The position numbers were made by a program, and so were the translations under genes. Below, piece by piece: positions 46,029-54,396 of a stretch of 64,000 nucleotides of DNA (position 1 is the first letter of the stretch; the number at the start of each line of letters is the position of its first letter). A model generated the notes under the pieces. It made no database searches, was not told the DNA's origin, and saw only the letters and a list, made by a program, of their open reading frames with translations. Origin of the DNA: an uncultured Verrucomicrobiota bacterium (GTDB lineage Bacteria; Verrucomicrobiota; Verrucomicrobiia; Limisphaerales; UBA1412). The stretch covers positions 1-64,000 of the forward strand of contig CALXMK010000014.1 of assembly GCA_944389455.1 (NCBI GenBank). Direction: 5' to 3'.

Positions 46029-46418
46029 ATGGATCAGAATAATACGGATAAAGATATAAAAGAAAATATAAAGGAAATAGAGCAAATAGAGGAAAAGGAT
46101 AACGAATTTTATAAGAATTTCTTTATAGGACTAATGATGTTGGCAGTACTTGCGTGCATTCCACATCTGTTTACATTAGCATGGTTATGGATAGAGTTGG
46201 CAGGAGCAGAGGGGGCATATTATTCCAAAATAATCATTTTTATATTGGGTATTCTGGGGATTGTCTTTTCTTTTTTGCCCGGAGCTCTTGGGTTTACAAT
46301 AGCTGGCAGAGCAAATTCCTTACGTAGAAGTCTGATGGGGTTAATTCTTATTGTTTTTGGCTTTTTGGGAACATTCATTGTCTGTTTCTCAGGGTATGGT
46401 TTACTTAGAGCTTTTTAG
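46029..46418 (+). CDS. Small polytopic membrane protein 3 (tandem orphan family)
   Basis: This 129-residue protein starts after a strong GAGGAGGAG ribosome binding site. A charged N terminus (about residues 1-35, EQIEEKDNEFYKNFF) is followed by helices near 37-58, 73-95 and 105-127, with GRANSLRRS as the basic loop. The gap from the preceding stop is 22 bp, nearly the same as between proteins 1 and 2, so the trio is probably one operon. No homologous family is recognised. Confidence 0.7.
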   Translation: MDQNNTDKDIKENIKEIEQIEEKDNEFYKNFFIGLMMLAVLACIPHLFTLAWLWIELAGAEGAYYSKIIIFILGILGIVFSFLPGALGFTIAGRANSLRRSLMGLILIVFGFLGTFIVCFSGYGLLRAF

Positions 46419-46448
46419 TCTCTTTTGGATGGGTTTAATGGAAAATTT

Positions 46449-46463
46449 TTATAGATTGGAGAT
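46449..46463 (+). repeat. 15-nt direct repeat (copy 2)
   Basis: This is an identical copy of TTATAGATTGGAGAT at 45145-45159. It lies just before a short ATG frame and between the membrane-protein trio and the anchored repeat proteins. Confidence 0.6.
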
Positions 46464-46468
46464 CAGCT

Positions 46469-46582
46469 ATGAAGAAGTATTCTTTTAGGAAGTGGCTGAG
46501 TTTGGTAAACAGTACATCCGCACGGTGGAAGGAGAAGGGGATTGATTTTATGGGAAAGACTTTTCAGATAGTTTTGAAATGA
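46469..46582 (+). CDS. Short open frame, possible gene remnant (37 codons)
   Basis: An ATG with GGAG about 8 bp upstream opens a 37-codon frame (MKKYSFRKWLSLVNSTS..., ending TFQIVLK). The upstream TTATAGATTGGAGAT is shared with 45145. The frame is basic and lacks a hydrophobic segment. It could be a small protein or the remnant of a deleted member of this island. Evidence is limited to the start context and duplicated leader. Confidence 0.3.
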   Translation: MKKYSFRKWLSLVNSTSARWKEKGIDFMGKTFQIVLK

Positions 46583-46607
46583 AAAAATATAGTTTTTAAT
46601 TAGGAAA

Positions 46608-47825
46608 ATGAAAAAAATATTTAAAGTTTTATTTTTGATAGTAGTAAGCGCAATTGTTGTATGGTATCTGATAGGATTTTTTCTTAATCTGGAGCAGGAA
46701 ACGGAAACTGAATCTAAATCTAAAATATCTTTGAAGTCGCTCTATGGCAAGTATTATCTGGATCGTCATATAATAAATATGCTTGCACATCGAGAAGAAC
46801 TCCTCAAACCTTTTTACGATGCAAATATCTATTCTATTTATGGTTCCATTGAAGGTCCTATGAGTTTTCTCAGCTATTATGATGATGATTTAGATAAGTA
46901 TTATACAAACATATTGAAGAATCCGCTCTCTCAGGAACAAATAGATAAATTGATTACGGAGGTTCAGCAGAATTTTAAATTTCCGGAAAAGGATCCTCTC
47001 TTTCCTATTGATCCTAATACCCGCAGATTTTATAAGGAAAAAGAAACGGCTTATCTTGTTCTTGGCACTAATTTGGTACCGCTGATTCCTTTTTTTGAAT
47101 CACACCTGGCTGAAGGGAAAAACTATCCCGAAGCTGTTTATGGACTCATTCACACGAGAGAGTATGGAATTCCCACTCTACTCAAAACTCAGGAGAGCGA
47201 TTTTGCACCTCTTCGTGAATTGGGACTAACAGGGTTGACAACTCTGGCACAATATACCTACTTGGAAAATCCTCCTCCCAAAGAGATCTCCGAAGAGGTT
47301 CTTCCTTACTTCAAACAATATTTGAGCAATTCTTCTTCCAACCGCCTTCCCATAGAAGATCCTAATTATTTGACTTTTGAAATCTATCTGGATACGGTTC
47401 GTTGTATGGCTATAGAGGGACTCTTCTTCTATAGCCGGAGTCCGGAGGATTGCCGAGAAATGATACTTCAGCAGGCGATTCAAGCGGAGAATCCAGCAGT
47501 CCGATATTATGCGGTGATGCGCCTGTGGTATCTGCAAGTTCGTTTTGGTTCTATGGATTCCAAAACCAAAGAGGCTCTCCAGCAAATCGCCAACAATCCC
47601 GAGGAGGAATTCTTTATACGCGCTCTAGCTTATAACGGACTTTCCTGTCCTTTAAATCGGGATGATTGTGAAAACTCGGAACGTTCTCTATACCTTTTCT
47701 ATTTTGCAAATAATGAATTGTGCAGAGGGTTAATGGAGAGTATTCCACCTTTTCAAGCTCCGCTTCTGCCGTTGGAAGGAGTCCATCCTTTAACTTGGGG
47801 AGAACGAGGATACTGGATCTACTGA
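46608..47825 (+). CDS. Membrane-anchored alpha-helical (HEAT-like) repeat protein 1
   Basis: This 405-residue protein has one N-terminal membrane helix (about residues 5-27) and a mainly helical, presumably periplasmic body. Helix pairs from about residue 145 on (VPLIPFFESHLAEGKNYPEAV, GIPTLLKTQESDFAPLREL, NPAVRYYAVMRLWYLQ, FFIRALAYNGL) look like HEAT-type repeats. It is a paralogue of the next gene: PIEDPNYLTFEIYLDTVRCMAIEGLFF aligns with the other copy's FSPEDPHWIQNEIWIRAARC. It has no recognised enzymatic motif. With the trio upstream it belongs to the orphan island. Confidence 0.68.
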   Translation: MKKIFKVLFLIVVSAIVVWYLIGFFLNLEQETETESKSKISLKSLYGKYYLDRHIINMLAHREELLKPFYDANIYSIYGSIEGPMSFLSYYDDDLDKYYTNILKNPLSQEQIDKLITEVQQNFKFPEKDPLFPIDPNTRRFYKEKETAYLVLGTNLVPLIPFFESHLAEGKNYPEAVYGLIHTREYGIPTLLKTQESDFAPLRELGLTGLTTLAQYTYLENPPPKEISEEVLPYFKQYLSNSSSNRLPIEDPNYLTFEIYLDTVRCMAIEGLFFYSRSPEDCREMILQQAIQAENPAVRYYAVMRLWYLQVRFGSMDSKTKEALQQIANNPEEEFFIRALAYNGLSCPLNRDDCENSERSLYLFYFANNELCRGLMESIPPFQAPLLPLEGVHPLTWGERGYWIY

Positions 47826-47853
47826 TGAAATACAAAATAGGAACTGCTATAAA

Positions 47854-49056
47854 ATGAATACTAAAATTTTTTCTCTTTTAATAATCGTTTGGACAATAAC
47901 CTGTATTGAAATTTGTACGGGGTGTAAATATGAGAGTCCAGAGGAAATAACCATTACTCCCTCCACTAATAATTCGATTCAGACATTATTATCAGAGGAA
48001 GTTCTTGCTTTATTAGATGCTCAACAGATTCAACAGCTGCCATCATTCAAATTCAGAGCCAGACATAAAGAACACCCCGAAATACAGAGTCGTATAGAAA
48101 TGAGCTTGATTCCAGAAACGCTGAGCAACTCTTTTACCGCTTATTTGCAGTTATTTGATAAATTCAGCCATATTTCCACCAATGATCTCTGCTCTTATCT
48201 GGCGGCAGAGATGGATGCTCTGACATCAGATATTTATACTCCAATTACCTCTTGGGAAACGGATAAATTACTGAGGTTCAGACGTGCCCAGAAATTATTC
48301 CACTTTGTTGATGACTTCCGGGATCCAAACTTCCTAGGGATGATCCCACATTTTGAAAAGCATCTCACTACCAATGGTTCACTCTATCTGGCTATAGGAG
48401 GGTTGCTATTGACCGGAACAAACGGAGTGGATATTCTCTGCAAAGCTTTGGATAATGAATCCTTGGGAATTCAATCCACTGTTCTTCAAGGATTTGATAT
48501 CCTCTATTTCTCCAATGGTCCAACGGGGATGTACACCGAGGAACAATTAGAAATTCTTTTAGAGAAAGCGACGCAATATCTTAAAAATCCACCGGCTAAT
48601 CCATTCTCCCCGGAGGATCCTCACTGGATTCAAAACGAAATATGGATCAGAGCAGCCCGATGTGCCAGTCTTGATCTTGTCATTGATCGTTTGTTTTTTG
48701 TTGGCGACCCGATAGAACTTTGGAACCTGATTCAAGAATTAGCCCTTGATGACAGTGATCCTATTATTCGTATGGCAGCATTAAAACAAATAGAATCACT
48801 CAAGAGGCTAGCGTATGAGCAAAATAAAGAAAAAATTCTTATTTCTCCGGATACTGTCTTGAATGAAATTCGCACTGCCCGAGATGAGGAATATCCATTC
48901 GTCCGCTATTTGGCTCAGCAAGTCTCCCTTTCCAGATCGTATAAAAACTGGAGATATTTAAATTTAGAAAATCCTCTGGAGTATAGTTTATACTACTATC
49001 AGTTTCCCGGAGAACAAATAATAACGCCTAAAACTCATCAAACATATCAAAGATAG
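47854..49056 (+). CDS. Alpha-helical (HEAT-like) repeat lipoprotein 2, paralogue of the upstream gene
   Basis: This 400-residue exported protein has a signal peptide ending CTGC (probable lipidation at Cys24, lipobox weak). The body is helical with repeat-like pairs (FLGMIPHFEKHL, GVDILCKALDNESLGIQSTVLQG, DSDPIIRMAALKQIESLK, YPFVRYLAQQVSL), as in HEAT domains. It starts 28 bp after the paralogue's stop and probably shares its transcript. Its C terminus (QFPGEQIITPK) is duplicated in decayed form at 49109-49165. The function is unknown; scaffold or sensor roles are guesses. Confidence 0.7.
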   Translation: MNTKIFSLLIIVWTITCIEICTGCKYESPEEITITPSTNNSIQTLLSEEVLALLDAQQIQQLPSFKFRARHKEHPEIQSRIEMSLIPETLSNSFTAYLQLFDKFSHISTNDLCSYLAAEMDALTSDIYTPITSWETDKLLRFRRAQKLFHFVDDFRDPNFLGMIPHFEKHLTTNGSLYLAIGGLLLTGTNGVDILCKALDNESLGIQSTVLQGFDILYFSNGPTGMYTEEQLEILLEKATQYLKNPPANPFSPEDPHWIQNEIWIRAARCASLDLVIDRLFFVGDPIELWNLIQELALDDSDPIIRMAALKQIESLKRLAYEQNKEKILISPDTVLNEIRTARDEEYPFVRYLAQQVSLSRSYKNWRYLNLENPLEYSLYYYQFPGEQIITPKTHQTYQR

Positions 49057-49076
49057 GTAGAAACAGGGGAGGAAGG

Positions 49077-49165
49077 ATGGTGAAAATTCTTAAAATAATT
49101 ATTAAAATCAGTTTCCCGACGAACGGATTATAACTCCTAAAAACTTTCCATTCCCCGGTTTGTAA
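49077..49165 (+). pseudogene. Collapsed third copy of the HEAT-like lipoprotein gene
   Basis: A GGGGAGG ribosome binding site and ATG at 49077 begin MVKILKIIIK. From 49109 another frame reads QFPDERIITPKNFPFPGL and then stops, matching the C terminus QFPGEQIITPKTHQTYQR of the gene ending at 49056. So a start region and a 3' end of a paralogue are joined with the roughly 1.1 kb middle missing. The two pieces are in different frames. This is the remnant of a third tandem copy lost by internal deletion. Confidence 0.65.
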
Positions 49166-49332
49166 CCTATTCAAGATTATATTTTAATTTTAGGCCATAT
49201 GAATAATTTACACATGCCAAATCATTAGAAAAATGCAGTGAACAAGTGCATATTCTGGCTGATGACCACAAACTGCCAAATATGAGTAAACAAATAAAAG
49301 AATAAAAATATCGAAAACAAAAATCTGATGTA

Positions 49333-49723
49333 ATGGATGGAGTCTTAAATAAATTTCTATTTTATAAAAAAGAATGTTATAAATCTGATTCAGAGGTTTT
49401 ATAGTAGAAAATCTCTCTTTCTGATAACTCTGATATGTGGAGTAATTCTATTTCTGCTTGCCTGGTCTCTTTCACCGGTTAATCTGAAAAATCTCATTTT
49501 AATTTTCGAACCTCTCCTGACAGAGAAGGATACAGAGGATATTACTGTGCCTGTAATCTCCATACTTACTTTTATCTTTTTTACACTTATCTCTCTGATA
49601 GGATTCAAAGCGCTAAGATACATTTTTCCTCAAAAATGCAAAATCATTCTCCTGTCCATAGCAATAGGTATCCTCCTGTTTCCAATTATTTTTTTTCTTC
49701 CCAGTCACATTTCCTCTTCTTGA
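49333..49723 (+). pseudogene. Broken small membrane-protein gene (1-nt shift in a T run)
   Basis: ATG at 49333 opens MDGVLNKFLFYKKECYKSDSEVL and stops at 49402. One frame over, a clean reading from 49403 encodes three hydrophobic segments (SLFLITLICGVILFLLAW, ISILTFIFFTLISLIGF, IILLSIAIGILLFPIIFFL) and stops at 49721-49723, but has no start codon. Removing one T from the run at 49397-49400 joins the two. The restored protein would have about 129 residues and the three-helix plan of the 45210-46418 genes. A sequencing indel is the main alternative to decay. Confidence 0.55.
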
Positions 49724-50150
49724 GTGGATGGAATATCCTCCTTTGTCGGATTCATTTTCTATTTTGCATTGGATCTTTTTGAACCTCTGTTTCTCTTTTT
49801 CATGCTGCCGCTTTCCCGGATTCTGCCCATGGATGTTATTTTCTTAACTGCCTGCGGTACGATAATGCTTTGGTTTTACACAGGTCTTTATCTTTGTGGA
49901 TTAATCCGAGTATTAAAGGTAAATACCTTGCTTGAAACTGAGAATAAAGATTCATTTCTTTTTGCCAAAAGGGTTCTTTCCTTCTTGCTTAAAGGAATTT
50001 TTGGCATTGCTTATTTTTGGCATTGCTTATTCCATACCAGTTCTGGTAGTTATAGCAATTTCTCTTCATCACGCATGTCATCTTGTCGATATGCTGATAC
50101 CATTGGAACTCTATGAAGCTTGGGGGTGGAATATTGAAAATCTCTTCTGA
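49724..50150 (+). pseudogene. Small membrane-protein gene broken by a 16-bp tandem duplication
   Basis: The frame from GTG 49724 (MDGISSFVGFIFYFALD) encodes several hydrophobic helices. At 49998-50029 it contains two perfect adjacent copies of TTTTTGGCATTGCTTA. After them the frame turns to low-quality sequence (HTSSGSYSNFSSSRM). With a single copy the reading continues smoothly as KGIFGIAYSIPVLVVIAISL and ends ENIENLF-like at 50150 (a membrane helix followed by a polar tail). The 16-bp duplication therefore shifts the frame and truncates the protein. The start directly abuts the stop of the preceding broken gene. Confidence 0.72.
49998..50029 (+). repeat. Perfect 16-bp tandem duplication
   Basis: TTTTTGGCATTGCTTA occurs at 49998-50013 and again at 50014-50029 with no gap or mismatch. 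The unit length is not a multiple of three, so it shifts the reading frame of the gene it sits in. Perfect identity suggests a recent event. Confidence 0.92.
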
Positions 50151-50347
50151 CCTGAATGGAATACCAAACGATAAATTCTCTTTATTTTAAATATTGTCTC
50201 GTTCGGAAGAAGTGGAGAAAAAAGTAGAAAAAGGGGCGTTTTGTTTGGAGTATAAGATGCTGCCTAAGAGATTAAAGAGGCAATCCCGGAGGATATAGCC
50301 CCAGATAAAACTGCAAACGAACCGGAAGAGAAAGAAGAAAGAGTAAA

Positions 50348-51535
50348 TCAGACTTTCAAGAAGATCTTTTTGCGGTAGAAAAAATAGAGAATCAGCCAGC
50401 AGGTTATAATATAAAAGGTCCAAAAACCGAGTGTAGAAAGGCTTTCAGGAAGTTTAGAGTTGATTCCTCCAAAGAAATATCTGGTTAAATCTCTGCAGCT
50501 GATAATGTTTTGGAGCATATAGATGGTAATAGAGTTTATTCCTATGACTTGAAAGAAAAAGGTCCATTTTTTCCAGCCCCGAACATCGATGATGTAGTAG
50601 AAAAGAGCCAGCAGAAGAATAGAATAAGCCCCTGCAGCGCAGACAAAAGAACTAGTCCAGAGTTTTTTGTTGATCGGGAAGAAAATGTTCCACCCCCAGG
50701 CGATCAGAGCTAAAATGATTCCGGCAGCAAGCATAAGGAGGGTTTTTTGTGAGCCAGAGAGTTTTGTTTCCGGAAGGCGGATAAGCTGTCCGGTAAACAT
50801 TCCCAGCATAGCGGTTACAATGGCCGGGAGAGTGCTGTAGAGTCCTTCGGGATCGAAAGTGCCATTGCCATAGAGAAGTCTTCCCGGCATTAGAATCCGG
50901 TCAATGCGACCGACTAAATTATTCTCAAAGGAATATGGATCAGCCCCGCCCGGGATAAGCCACATCGTCAACCAATAGAAGATCAGGATTGCACCGGCAA
51001 TGAATCCCAAAATAGAAGTTTTGCGGATATAGAGGAAAAGCAAAGCCGCAAACATCCATGCTAGGCCGATGCGCCCCAAAACACTTCCCCAGCGGAGAGT
51101 TTCAAATTCAAGTTTAAGCAGTCCGTTGCAGATAAGTCCTAATAGAACCAGTGTAAATCCGCGTCGGATAATTTTGAGAGCTATTTGTGTTTGGGTTTTA
51201 TTTTGAGATTTCTGTTTAGCTAGAGAAAAGGGGAAGCTCACCCCTGCGATAAAAAGAAAAAGAGGGAAGATAGTATCATGCTGAGCTAATCCATTCCACT
51301 CAACGTGTTTCATTTGCCCAGCCAGCCAGCCAGTGAATGCGTTTTGTGGGAGCAAAGCGCAGAGAGCTAAAATCCAGTAAGCGGCTCCCATGATAAACAT
51401 CATGTCGAATCCGCGAAGTGTATCAAGCGAGAGAAGCCGTCCAGAGGTGGATTCTCCTGAAGGAGACTTTAAAGGAGAAATAGAATCCCCCCTAGAAGAG
51501 GCTGATTTATAGTTTTGAGATGAAGAAGCATTCAT
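50348..51535 (-). CDS. DUF5009 / HGSNAT-like membrane acyltransferase
   Basis: This 395-residue protein has about ten hydrophobic segments. The signature is LSLDTLRGFDMMFIMGAAYW near residue 35, then HDTIFPLFLFIAGVSFPFS, as in heparan-alpha-glucosaminide N-acetyltransferase relatives (DUF5009/NagX). Such proteins are thought to acetylate amino sugars across the membrane. Here the substrate is inferred only from family. It follows pheT by 32 bp on the same strand and may be co-transcribed. An overlapping minus frame at 50187-50423 near the 3' end is hydrophobic but unsupported. Confidence 0.85.
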   Translation of the reverse strand: MNASSSQNYKSASSRGDSISPLKSPSGESTSGRLLSLDTLRGFDMMFIMGAAYWILALCALLPQNAFTGWLAGQMKHVEWNGLAQHDTIFPLFLFIAGVSFPFSLAKQKSQNKTQTQIALKIIRRGFTLVLLGLICNGLLKLEFETLRWGSVLGRIGLAWMFAALLFLYIRKTSILGFIAGAILIFYWLTMWLIPGGADPYSFENNLVGRIDRILMPGRLLYGNGTFDPEGLYSTLPAIVTAMLGMFTGQLIRLPETKLSGSQKTLLMLAAGIILALIAWGWNIFFPINKKLWTSSFVCAAGAYSILLLALFYYIIDVRGWKKWTFFFQVIGINSITIYMLQNIISCRDLTRYFFGGINSKLPESLSTLGFWTFYIITCWLILYFFYRKKIFLKV

Positions 51536-51567
51536 ATCACGGGGGGATTTTATATATCTTTTAAACT

Positions 51568-54078
51568 CTATCGGAGAATAGCATGAACATTTTGTTGGAG
51601 TGAATCCAAAACTTTTCGATGGGCGTTATTAACTTCCTCATCAGTCAGAGTGCGTTCTGAATTCCGATAGAAGAAAGAGTAGGCCATACTCTTCTTGCCT
51701 TCGGGAACCCCTTTCCCCGTAAAGATATCAAATAGTTGAACTGATTCGAGATTCTCCGGATGAGCTTTCTTGATAGCGATTAAGACAGTTTCATGGGTTG
51801 TATTTGGATCTACCAGAATGGAGACATCACGGCGGCTTCCGGGGAAATCGTTAAGCGATTTAAAGTTATGTCTGGGATTGCGGCGAGAAAGCACTAAGTC
51901 CAGATTCCATTCTGCAACAAAAACAGGGTCACGCAGGTCCATTTTACGAGCAATTAGCGGATGAACTTGTCCAAAACGGGCGAATTCCGTTTTGCCTTGG
52001 AGTATCTTACCCCATTCGACAAAGAGAGGATGTTCTTCGGTGGCTCTGGCAAAGGTGAGTCCTTTGAGTCCAAAGTGCTCGGAAAAATCTTCCAAAATAC
52101 CTTTGATATCATAGAGATCGTATTTAGCGTCTCGCTCATCGCTGGCCTTCCAGAACGCTAAACGTCGAGCTCCGGTTATTGCCATGGAGAGACGCAGATG
52201 TTCCGTAGGAGTACCGCTGTTATCGGAGAGGAAAACACGTCCTATTTCAAAGAGAGCTGCATCCGAAGTTCCGTGATTGATATTATGAGTTAAACAGCGC
52301 AGGAGTCCTGGAAGTAGACTGGGGCGGAGGATATCCATATCCACGCTGATTGGATTCTGGAGTTCAATGGGTGTAATATTAGGTATCCATTGAGAATCTT
52401 CTTTGGAGATTAAAGTCTGTCCCTGAGCTTCAGAGAGTCCCATTTGAGACATAAGCAGGCGTGCATGGCTGAGATCATCAACGATACTGTCATAAGGGTT
52501 GGATCCTACGGTGCCGACATGCAGCCGCGAAGGAATATTGTTTACACCGAAAAGACGTCCAATCTCTTCAATTAAATCGGTTTCGCGCTTCAAATCCACA
52601 CGGTAAGAGGGGATTTTGACGGTTACTTGTTCCGTTGAAGTCTCGGGGGTTTCTTCAGGCTGAGGCTCCAGCTGGAGACTGGCCAGGTATTGTTTTTGCT
52701 GCTCTGCAGGAATTTCAATTCCTAACAGCTCATTAGTTTTTCTGAAGCGGAGTGTGATGAATTTCTCTTTGTGAGGAGCAGGGTAAACATCTACAGAGCC
52801 TTTGGCTAGTTGGCCTCCGGCAGTTTCGATAATAAGCTGCATGGCACGGCGGCTGGCGTAATCACAAATATTGATGTCAGCCCCCCGTTCATAACGGTAT
52901 GAGGCGTCGGTGCGGAGATCTAGTTTCTTAGAAGTAGAGCGGACATTTTGAGCTTTGAAATAGGCTGATTCAAGCAGTACATCAACAGTTTGCTCATTGA
53001 TTTCAGTGTTTAGCCCTCCCATGACTCCGGCCAGAGCGGTGGCTCGTGTTTCGTCAGCAATAACCTGCATTTCGGCGCTGAGAGTATGCTCTTGCTTATC
53101 CAGTGTGATAAATTGTTCTCCTTCGGCGGCATGTCGTACAACGATCGTTGGACGGGTTTGACCTTCCTTGCATTTGAGCAGGTGGTAATCAAAAGCATGC
53201 AGAGGCTGGCCTGTCTCAAGCATAACATAGTTGGTTACGTCGACGATATTGCTGATACTGCGCAATCCTACTTTTTCCAAGGTTGTTTTGAGCCAATCAG
53301 GGCTGGGGCCAACTTTGACTCCATGAATTACCCGGGCAATGTAACGAGGACAGAGTTCAGGATCTTCAATGCGGACATCAACATATTGAGTAACCGGTTC
53401 AGAGTCTTTTTCCGCAAGGTTTAACGTTTCTTCAGAAATTTCAGGGATTCTTAGGGGATTGCCCGTCAAAGCGCTGATTTCACGTGCAATGCCTATAATG
53501 CTGTTAAGATCGGGGCGATTGGGTGTGATTTCCAGATCATAAATAACATCTCCGGCTTCATGACCGATATATTCGGCAAAGTTTTGGCCTACAGGAGCAT
53601 CTTGAGGAAGAATCATCAATCCGGAATGATCTTGTGAGAGTCCCAATTCACGTGCGCTGCACATCATACCCTGACTTTCTATTCCCCTGAGTTTACCAAC
53701 TTTGATAGTAATAGGGGGTTCCGCAGGATTGCTTTGCGGCATAATGCAGCCGGGCAGAGCCAGAGGGACCTTGTCTCCTACTTTAAAATTTTTCGCTCCG
53801 CAGACGATGGTTCTGATTCCCTGACCGTCATTGACACGATTGACGGAGAGTTTATCTGCGTTAGGATGGGGTTTGGATTCTTCAATTTGAGCTACCACGA
53901 TTTTATCAAAACCGCTGCTTATCTGTTCCATCCTCTCAACTTCCATGCCGAGCATGGTCAGGTCTTCTTTCAGATCTTCGGGACTTTTATTATAGTCAAC
54001 GTACTGCTTAAGCCAATTAAGTGTAATTTTCATCGTAAAATTTTTATCACACCGCGGCGGAGAGCTTCCGCGAAACAC
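51568..54078 (-). CDS. pheT: Phenylalanyl-tRNA synthetase beta subunit
   Basis: This protein charges tRNA-Phe as the beta subunit of an alpha2-beta2 enzyme. The open frame is 836 residues, but the ATG at 54033 starts MKITLNWLKQYVDY, the standard PheT N terminus, giving 821 residues. An EMAP-like tRNA-binding domain (about 40-150: VVAQIEESKPHPNADKLSVN) is followed by B3/B4, B5 and catalytic-like core regions. A C-terminal FDX-ACB anticodon domain (NDFPGSRRDVSILVD) completes it. pheS is not adjacent, which is less common than a pheST operon. Confidence 0.95.
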   Translation of the reverse strand: MFRGSSPPRCDKNFTMKITLNWLKQYVDYNKSPEDLKEDLTMLGMEVERMEQISSGFDKIVVAQIEESKPHPNADKLSVNRVNDGQGIRTIVCGAKNFKVGDKVPLALPGCIMPQSNPAEPPITIKVGKLRGIESQGMMCSARELGLSQDHSGLMILPQDAPVGQNFAEYIGHEAGDVIYDLEITPNRPDLNSIIGIAREISALTGNPLRIPEISEETLNLAEKDSEPVTQYVDVRIEDPELCPRYIARVIHGVKVGPSPDWLKTTLEKVGLRSISNIVDVTNYVMLETGQPLHAFDYHLLKCKEGQTRPTIVVRHAAEGEQFITLDKQEHTLSAEMQVIADETRATALAGVMGGLNTEINEQTVDVLLESAYFKAQNVRSTSKKLDLRTDASYRYERGADINICDYASRRAMQLIIETAGGQLAKGSVDVYPAPHKEKFITLRFRKTNELLGIEIPAEQQKQYLASLQLEPQPEETPETSTEQVTVKIPSYRVDLKRETDLIEEIGRLFGVNNIPSRLHVGTVGSNPYDSIVDDLSHARLLMSQMGLSEAQGQTLISKEDSQWIPNITPIELQNPISVDMDILRPSLLPGLLRCLTHNINHGTSDAALFEIGRVFLSDNSGTPTEHLRLSMAITGARRLAFWKASDERDAKYDLYDIKGILEDFSEHFGLKGLTFARATEEHPLFVEWGKILQGKTEFARFGQVHPLIARKMDLRDPVFVAEWNLDLVLSRRNPRHNFKSLNDFPGSRRDVSILVDPNTTHETVLIAIKKAHPENLESVQLFDIFTGKGVPEGKKSMAYSFFYRNSERTLTDEEVNNAHRKVLDSLQQNVHAILR

Positions 54079-54396
54079 ACAGCATAGAATGAATAGCTAA
54101 ATTCTTCAAGCGCGGAATGCTTTGAATAGAGTGTTGCAATCTCGTAATGTTTGGACTAAACTGGAAAATGTGGGAGTTCCGGTGCTTCTCCGGCGAGTGT
54201 CGGGAAGAATTAGAATGTTACTTTTAGTAATTATTCATCTTTTTCATTATTCGGAACTCCTTTTTTTTACGAAAATCTGTTCCGTTTTCATAACAAACGA
54301 TAGTATTTCTCTCAAAATTAGCGAGGTGATATTAAGAAGAAGCTGACAGATTTCATTTCGTGGAGTAAACTCGAGAAGTGGATTTCAAATAAAGAT
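54034..54396. other. Intergenic region between pheT and the GH172 gene
   Basis: About 360 bp separate the likely pheT start from the rightward GH172-type gene. A plus-strand frame of 74 codons (54122-54346) lacks an ATG, a ribosome binding site and a domain signal. I see no T-box-like stem series, RNA gene or palindrome. Promoters for both divergent genes should be here. Confidence 0.5.

Noticed and set aside
46469..46582. The 37-codon frame as a firm gene
   Set aside because: It is kept only as a low-confidence entry because the start context is duplicated at 45145 and there is no homology or codon-level support.
50187..50423. A hydrophobic 78-codon minus-strand frame overlapping the acyltransferase 3' end
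   Set aside because: It has no ribosome binding site and overlaps a well-supported gene. A remnant is possible but not supported.
54122..54346. A 74-codon frame upstream of the GH172 gene
   Set aside because: There is no ATG, Shine-Dalgarno sequence or domain signal, and the segment lies in the promoter region between divergent genes.
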